DNA of 64,000 nucleotides from Kluyveromyces lactis (lineage: Eukaryota; Ascomycota; Saccharomycetes; Saccharomycetales; Saccharomycetaceae). This document shows positions 61,101-64,000 of this stretch, one piece after another. Each line of letters begins with the position of its first letter. The first letter of the stretch is position 1. A program made the translations under genes and the position numbers. The DNA is taken from positions 1,488,001-1,552,000 of the forward strand of contig NC_006041.1 of NCBI RefSeq assembly GCF_000002515.2, in the 5' to 3' direction. The notes beneath the pieces were generated by a model that saw nothing but the letters and a program-made list of their open reading frames with translations, did not search any database and had not been told where the DNA came from.

Positions 61101-62639
61101 TTCAAAATCCGATAACACATCCTTTTGGAAAACCCTCTCTAGCAAATGCATAATGATTTCCTCATCCTCTTGTTTCAATGTCTTTAATATTATAAGTTTC
61201 CAATACACAGAAAAAATTTCCTGTTCATCGTTTACATTAGCATCGCTGATATCCTTCAACAACTGGGTTGCGAATTCCGGTGCAGAGAGATGATTTACCA
61301 AGTCCAAATCTTGTGAAGATTCCGATTCTAAAAGGAACAATGCAATCTTCTGAGCACCATCTGCCCAGCAGTTATTAACGTATTTCTGCAAGTATTTCAA
61401 CCCGTTGAAAGAAAGCACTTTACCCTTATCGATATCCATAGAAATCTTGAAGAATTCAATGAAATGAGCTGAGAATTTCGTCAAGTAGAGTTCGAACATG
61501 TATTTATGCAGAGAAGTTAGCGTTTTAACGTCAGCATTACGTAAGACGATGGCAAATGTAAACGACACTAGATCTGCATGTGATTCATTTAGACTATCAT
61601 GTTGAGTGGCTTTACGTAGAACACCAGATAACTTTTCCCAACTTGGTACTTTTCTACCACTCTCGGCAAACGATAGCGTAGATAACATTCTCAACGTTTT
61701 ACCAACAGCAGCACTAGATCCGTTCAAATTCTCGTCCAAGAATTCAAGGATCAAATCGTATAAACTCTGAATATTCTCCGCAGAAGTGTGTCTAGTGATA
61801 TCTAGAATGATGTCACAAAGTAAAGAGACACATACTATGTCTGAATTTTTCTCGAATGCGATTTGCAGAAGAGTTTGGAATATTATATTTGATCTTGAAT
61901 GCAATGCCTCGGAAGTACTCTTCAATGATTCACCAAATAAAGTTTGCAAACCGTCATAAAAATTATCATTCTTTAACAAGCACAATTTTTGGAACGAAAA
62001 TGTGACAAAAGTGGCCAAATGTTTCTGTGGAGATTTCCTTATTAGAAACGATAGAGCCTCAGCGGAGAATCTGGAGAGGTATTCTTTCTTATGTGACAAT
62101 AACGGAAATAAGAGGTCGAAAGTGGGCGTCAAATTCTGAGTCAAACTACGTGACAAATACTTGAAAATGTATGCCAAACAATTGAACCCCCATTCGAACA
62201 CGTTTGAGTTTTCAAATTCAGTGGCAGCTTCCAATAAGTTAATCAAACATGTAACCGCCCTTTCATAAAATTTCATGAAATCAGGTCCCAAATCATGACA
62301 GAACTGAGCCAAGAGATCACACAACGGCTGTAAAGATCTCTCATCGTGTTTATCTATATATTGCTCCAAATTCGCAAAGATTTCATCCTCATGGTACAAA
62401 AGTTGAGGCAAAGTTTGAACCAATTTCTCTACCGAATCCATAAAGGATCCGAAATTCCCACTCAAATTGATATCCTTCCAGTGTTCAAAAGAGGATAGAA
62501 AATGGGAGGTCTCTACATCATCATGAACCCTTCTATCCAAATTTCTAGCAGGTTCAATCTTCAAATCATCAATCTTATCCTTGAAAGATGAGTATCTATA
62601 CCTCTTGGTAGATTTCGTTGTAGTCTTTTGCTTACCCAT
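55158..62639 (-). CDS. UTP20: Utp20, small-subunit processome HEAT-repeat protein
   Basis: This 2493-residue protein, the longest gene here, is the same length as I recall for S. cerevisiae Utp20 (YBL004W). It has a basic N-terminus (KTTTKSTKRYRYSSFKDKID), then continuous alpha-helical HEAT/armadillo-type repeats including the DRIM-type region. The C-terminus is strongly basic and nuclear/nucleolar-type (RREERRAKRAVLAV; KLKKHARSREKRKHEKDE; RKNKKRRIP). Utp20 is an essential scaffold of the 90S pre-ribosome needed for 18S rRNA processing. The promoter carries PAC and RRPE elements. Confidence 0.97.
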   Translation of the reverse strand: MGKQKTTTKSTKRYRYSSFKDKIDDLKIEPARNLDRRVHDDVETSHFLSSFEHWKDINLSGNFGSFMDSVEKLVQTLPQLLYHEDEIFANLEQYIDKHDERSLQPLCDLLAQFCHDLGPDFMKFYERAVTCLINLLEAATEFENSNVFEWGFNCLAYIFKYLSRSLTQNLTPTFDLLFPLLSHKKEYLSRFSAEALSFLIRKSPQKHLATFVTFSFQKLCLLKNDNFYDGLQTLFGESLKSTSEALHSRSNIIFQTLLQIAFEKNSDIVCVSLLCDIILDITRHTSAENIQSLYDLILEFLDENLNGSSAAVGKTLRMLSTLSFAESGRKVPSWEKLSGVLRKATQHDSLNESHADLVSFTFAIVLRNADVKTLTSLHKYMFELYLTKFSAHFIEFFKISMDIDKGKVLSFNGLKYLQKYVNNCWADGAQKIALFLLESESSQDLDLVNHLSAPEFATQLLKDISDANVNDEQEIFSVYWKLIILKTLKQEDEEIIMHLLERVFQKDVLSDFEKDFVGFLLQALTFKITSSESVMAAKLLNILVPRIIELQNSRYFIEGISHVLSYLEDDTDILKSLSKILPILTDNLLLPDKTIRYETLKFIISVLEKQGNSVPQLFYDLRILEEIPLDLHTSRDITLRVRKLGADFAKMEAEDLLTNVFFKHMFGLLTVRFSPIWEAIYEIIPEVYTKNQSLVWSLAMRFLTVLDETKDVKYYSISNNIDLQEPFWTVSINRMNDSILASDKVFKKYSASDSTILDVLEERRNSMVYPSLIRSQIFKVLLSIPSLAERHSRDIVPFLFNEEESEEIFITEDQPSMDVLIPTASQWTESDRNLLLKLVGKFKNIKSIYKSEEVHDRLMALLSSRTTEVQKLALDALFCYKESHITKYRENLKNLLDDTLFKDEITKFLATDDTKTIQKQDEEAVMGYIVRILFGRVQTPNTSGLKKSRKTAVITILPSLENRYIIQFLQLATGKFKYEYFFENGNKIDLTYATSLTLRKMLGFINVVNSSLAVLGSQYPDVMKTVIRPLIYAINMSNFIVSEKSDEQFVEKVASNLRQIGHKCLHNLFSQLGDVLDWRPFTADIFNNVITPRLEKFEDENLQQVSSVMKIITYWAEQKSLYSFLYFDDLSAVAALMKTLQNSNAKESVVGVILNFCNKIINNPDQDPKYVELIIMIVTICLQQLPVLLQRCTESTVISAAVDLLLNITELGYVEDNETRELLVGSLTQALQKDLSQFTVKDKVKLLKTLSTLMDNFDCSFSQVEPLYIAASKLYRSYSDKDLRQALNNIFVSIGARFNEYEAVGALLADLNSYSTSRMREYDFERRLPAFKRFTEKECDSYTEMQWLPVIYSCLFFINDTQELAIRTNASHTLNRFVDCMNSKLSVEDASAYIDIMKTIILPNIRSGLRKNIEEIQNEYISLIAYIVTNSQYLFEIEDMKVLLHNGDEEADFFVNINHIQLHRRQRAVRRLKDYAPKLSDNSISHYLIPMVERYVFSTEEKYRNIGNETLITIGTLSNYMSWNQYKALFRRYSSMLKKNTEKQKEVVSLLVNISVSLKNSLQAMRTGDESLPTLRKFPKSYQEPEAFITKDIFPSLSKILSTRDDETIVSRVHLSEALVNLALGLEKDDTAALLPGILTSVCQVLRSRSEELREAVRKNLANLTVILGPQYLSFVIKELKSALTRGSQIHVLSYSLHFVLMSISETLVHGDLDESVGMIVDVIMEDIFGAAGQEKDAEGYTSKMKEVKFNKSYDTGELVTSNITLPMFGSLLRPVNVLLHERLALKSQNKLNELLRRYALGLNHNQEASSPDVLKLCYEIFNQSHSDKSNRPNKVRTTKDERADFFLVDLNFKSGTVQNDTTIYAHTLQKFSLDLLRTAVTKNANLMEVKYLQPFIPLMKETLVSDNEGVVMATLRLLTIIIKLDFEEEAEAIFKNCARKVLEIVKNSPSTSSDLCQMGLKFLSVMLRHKDIQLKDTALGYLLGRLQPDLMEPSKQGLAFNFVKALLSKHIVLPELYDVVDNIAEIMVTNHSKEIRDVARGVYYHFLMEYDQSKGRLEKQFRFMLNNLQYPSQEGRQSVLELVNLVINKSGAELVKKISSSFFVSLANVCVQDDAPKCREMASVLLASLFEKLGKANVKEIEKFITAWLKQADNEQFLSLGLKIYKIYLNKLGAGVNPSLDTLAITRVKSIISNTNVGSDSSWDLVYTALSVFTVYVAKNEGQAFSSEFDETWKQIANCLLYPHSWVRLSAVRLVNQLINNLSKLEAPLDDYQIQTIAYRIFRLLGAPKLPENLSSVAVKTLLVIIMKWNENNTPYIHNSEENSVSRYSNAIEFAIARTGWIIRSEDNPNDSHNSKKAAIQLAALTMQILSSERLSEEAEKFIMPLYMYVETNVNRLDEDQEELHNLAQECIKILESKISVSAFTSAYASVKQQVIKRREERRAKRAVLAVRAPDVAANRKLKKHARSREKRKHEKDENGFYQRKNKKRRIP

Positions 62640-63620
62640 GGTTGATTATTTTAAAATGGGAAACAGAACAAGACTAGTCCTCAATGTTATATCAATGTAC
62701 TGAAGCAGGTCTTGTATGACTGGTGATTGACAGTTACTGTGTGTAGACCCTCTTGTGTTTGTTGTTTATGCGATGAGATGAGATGAGATGAGTTTTCATG
62801 CTTTTCCAAATTCTGAAAATTTTCCCTTTACCTAGAATGGAACGTGAAGAAATCCAGTTTCTTTTTACGCAGGGCCGATCTGGAGGACGACTACGGCCAC
62901 AGGACTGACCGCCAGCACTGATCATTTATGAGGTGTTTTTAACGGGCCAGGAAGGTACGATAGTTGTGGGAGTACTAATAGTAGAACCGCTACAATATAT
63001 AAGTTGAGAGTATCCAACCTAGAATCGCGAGGTAATGATAGAACTTCAACTAATAAGAAACTCCATCGTCTCATTATACAAAAATTGGTAAACATTATGT
63101 AGCGCAGAAGTAGTGCTGATTTTGGAACTCAACTTGGTTATATTTGAGGCTCTGCAACATTTTCTGGACATTCGTGGTAAAATAGGTATATCCTTTCTCT
63201 TAAATTTCCAGTATTTCTCTCCATCGGTCTCTTGATATATTATATATACTGATATATATTTGCATATGGGGAATAGTCGTTTTTAAATGAAATTTGTCAT
63301 GATTCGCGATCAGATTTCCTCGCTACTCTTGCTGCAACAAGGATATGCCAGCAGGACTCCAGAGGGCAGTCGATAGGAGTTTGAAATCCAACCTGCACAC
63401 GAAGCTATCGCTGAAAGGAGGATTTCCCACTGGATTTTTTGTTACAAGTCGCTTCTCGTCCCCTTTTTTGTCTGTTGATATACAAGACCTTCGATCAAAA
63501 GGATCGGAAAACAAAGAGGGCTAACCCAACACCAAGAGCAGGACTCCTGAACTTACTAATTGAATAAACAAGGGAAGTATATCTTTTCCGGGTTCTAATA
63601 TTGCTCTTACTTCGCCTGCT
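62640..63620. promoter_or_regulatory. Divergent promoter UTP20 / RCR homologue with tandem PAC and RRPE
   Basis: In this 981-bp spacer, a GCGATGAG-initiated (GATGA) tandem repeat lies at 62770-62792, and an RRPE-like TGAAAATTTT at 62814-62823. Relative to UTP20 (minus strand) the order is RRPE, then PAC, 130-185 bp upstream of the ATG. The rest is A/T-rich with TATATATA words near 63240-63260. No other gene is seen. Confidence 0.7.
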
Positions 63621-64000
63621 ATGTCAACCACAACTACATCTACGCCATCCAGTGTTGTCAGCGCTGTTCAAAGTGCTACCACTACATCTGCTGATATTGA
63701 TAACAACTGCTGGGGTCTCTCGTGTTCCTCCCACTGGGAATGGGCACGGTGGGTAATATTCGTTATATTCATGTTCATCTTACTGGCATTTGTCATCACT
63801 ACGATAAGAATAAACTATATAAGAAGGCGTAACGGACAACAACCACTTCGATACGTGTCATGGCTCACTCCGCCCACATACCGACAATCAGAAGCTGTAA
63901 GAAATAGATCAGATGTCCCATTGGCAGATTACGTGCCTCCGTACACAGAAGAAGCAAATGAAAACGATTTGGGTTACTACGATCGTGATGGGATATTCCA
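63621..64000 (+). CDS. RCR1: Rcr1/Rcr2 homologue, 3' end outside window
   Basis: A frame opens at ATG 63621 and runs off the window (126 codons seen). A Thr/Ser-rich lumenal N-terminus (1-40) is followed by a single transmembrane segment at about 42-62 (WARWVIFVIFMFILLAFVIT), then a basic stop-transfer segment (RRRNGQQPLR). The conserved family block has WLTPPTYRQSE (81-91), DYVPPYTE (103-110) and ANENDLGYYD. PPTY fits the PPxY motif bound by the Rsp5 ubiquitin ligase. Rcr1 and Rcr2 (YBR005W/YDR003W) act in endosome-vacuole and plasma-membrane protein traffic and in chitin deposition. This is the unduplicated ancestor; I cannot prefer RCR1 over RCR2. In S. cerevisiae it lies on the other side of the centromere, so an inversion is implied. 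Confidence 0.9.
   Translation, partial: MSTTTTSTPSSVVSAVQSATTTSADIDNNCWGLSCSSHWEWARWVIFVIFMFILLAFVITTIRINYIRRRNGQQPLRYVSWLTPPTYRQSEAVRNRSDVPLADYVPPYTEEANENDLGYYDRDGIF

Overview
The window is budding-yeast nuclear DNA. Genes are compact and almost all intronless, with A/T-rich spacers, a canonical GTATGT/TACTAAC/CAG intron and yeast-type promoter elements. Nearly every gene has a recognisable Saccharomyces cerevisiae homologue. Gene order interleaves pairs of S. cerevisiae regions that arose from the whole-genome duplication (chromosomes XV/IV, then IV/VIII, then II/IV), so the species did not go through that duplication. Protein details, above all the neutral trehalase, point to Kluyveromyces, most likely K. 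lactis or a close relative. Gene names below rest on my memory of S. cerevisiae protein families and gene order; no search was run.

Block 1 (1-15177) corresponds to YOR028C-YOR033C / YDR258C-YDR263C. It holds the 3' part of EXO1, an SREBP-like HMS1 with a membrane anchor, a fasciclin-domain secreted protein (YDR262W type), tRNA-Gly(GCC), the pH-sensing protein DFG16, a small gene in the SWM1/APC13 position, the bZIP factor CIN5/YAP6 and the mitochondrial ClpB chaperone HSP78.

Block 2 (15510-37750) corresponds to YHR080C-YHR084W / YDR326C-YDR332W. It holds a LAM/YSP2 sterol transporter, SKP1, PEX3, an orphan 172-residue gene, LRP1, UBX5, GPI8, KSP1, IRC3, SAM35 and STE12. The STE12 upstream region carries seven pheromone response elements.

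Block 3 (38177-64000) corresponds to both sides of S. cerevisiae CEN2/CEN4. GPI18, COQ1, RER2, YRB1 and NTH1 come from the right arms. ECM15 (with an intron), the divergent HTB/HTA pair, RMD1, NHP10 and UTP20 come from the left arms. The ancestral centromere position falls between NTH1 and ECM15. I find no point centromere there, but I do find an orphan 361-codon gene and an A/T-rich gap. The window ends inside an RCR1/RCR2 homologue.

Most genes are independent housekeeping units without operon logic. Shared themes are GPI-anchor synthesis and attachment (GPI18, GPI8), polyprenyl synthesis (COQ1, RER2), and ribosome/rRNA processing (LRP1, UTP20), the last two sharing the same promoter code. 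I saw no transposons, LTRs, CRISPR arrays or viral remnants. The most unusual items are the Kex2-site-bearing 22-23-residue repeats in the fasciclin protein, the SREBP-like architecture of HMS1, the STE12 promoter array, the vacant ancestral centromere locus and the ECM15 intron.
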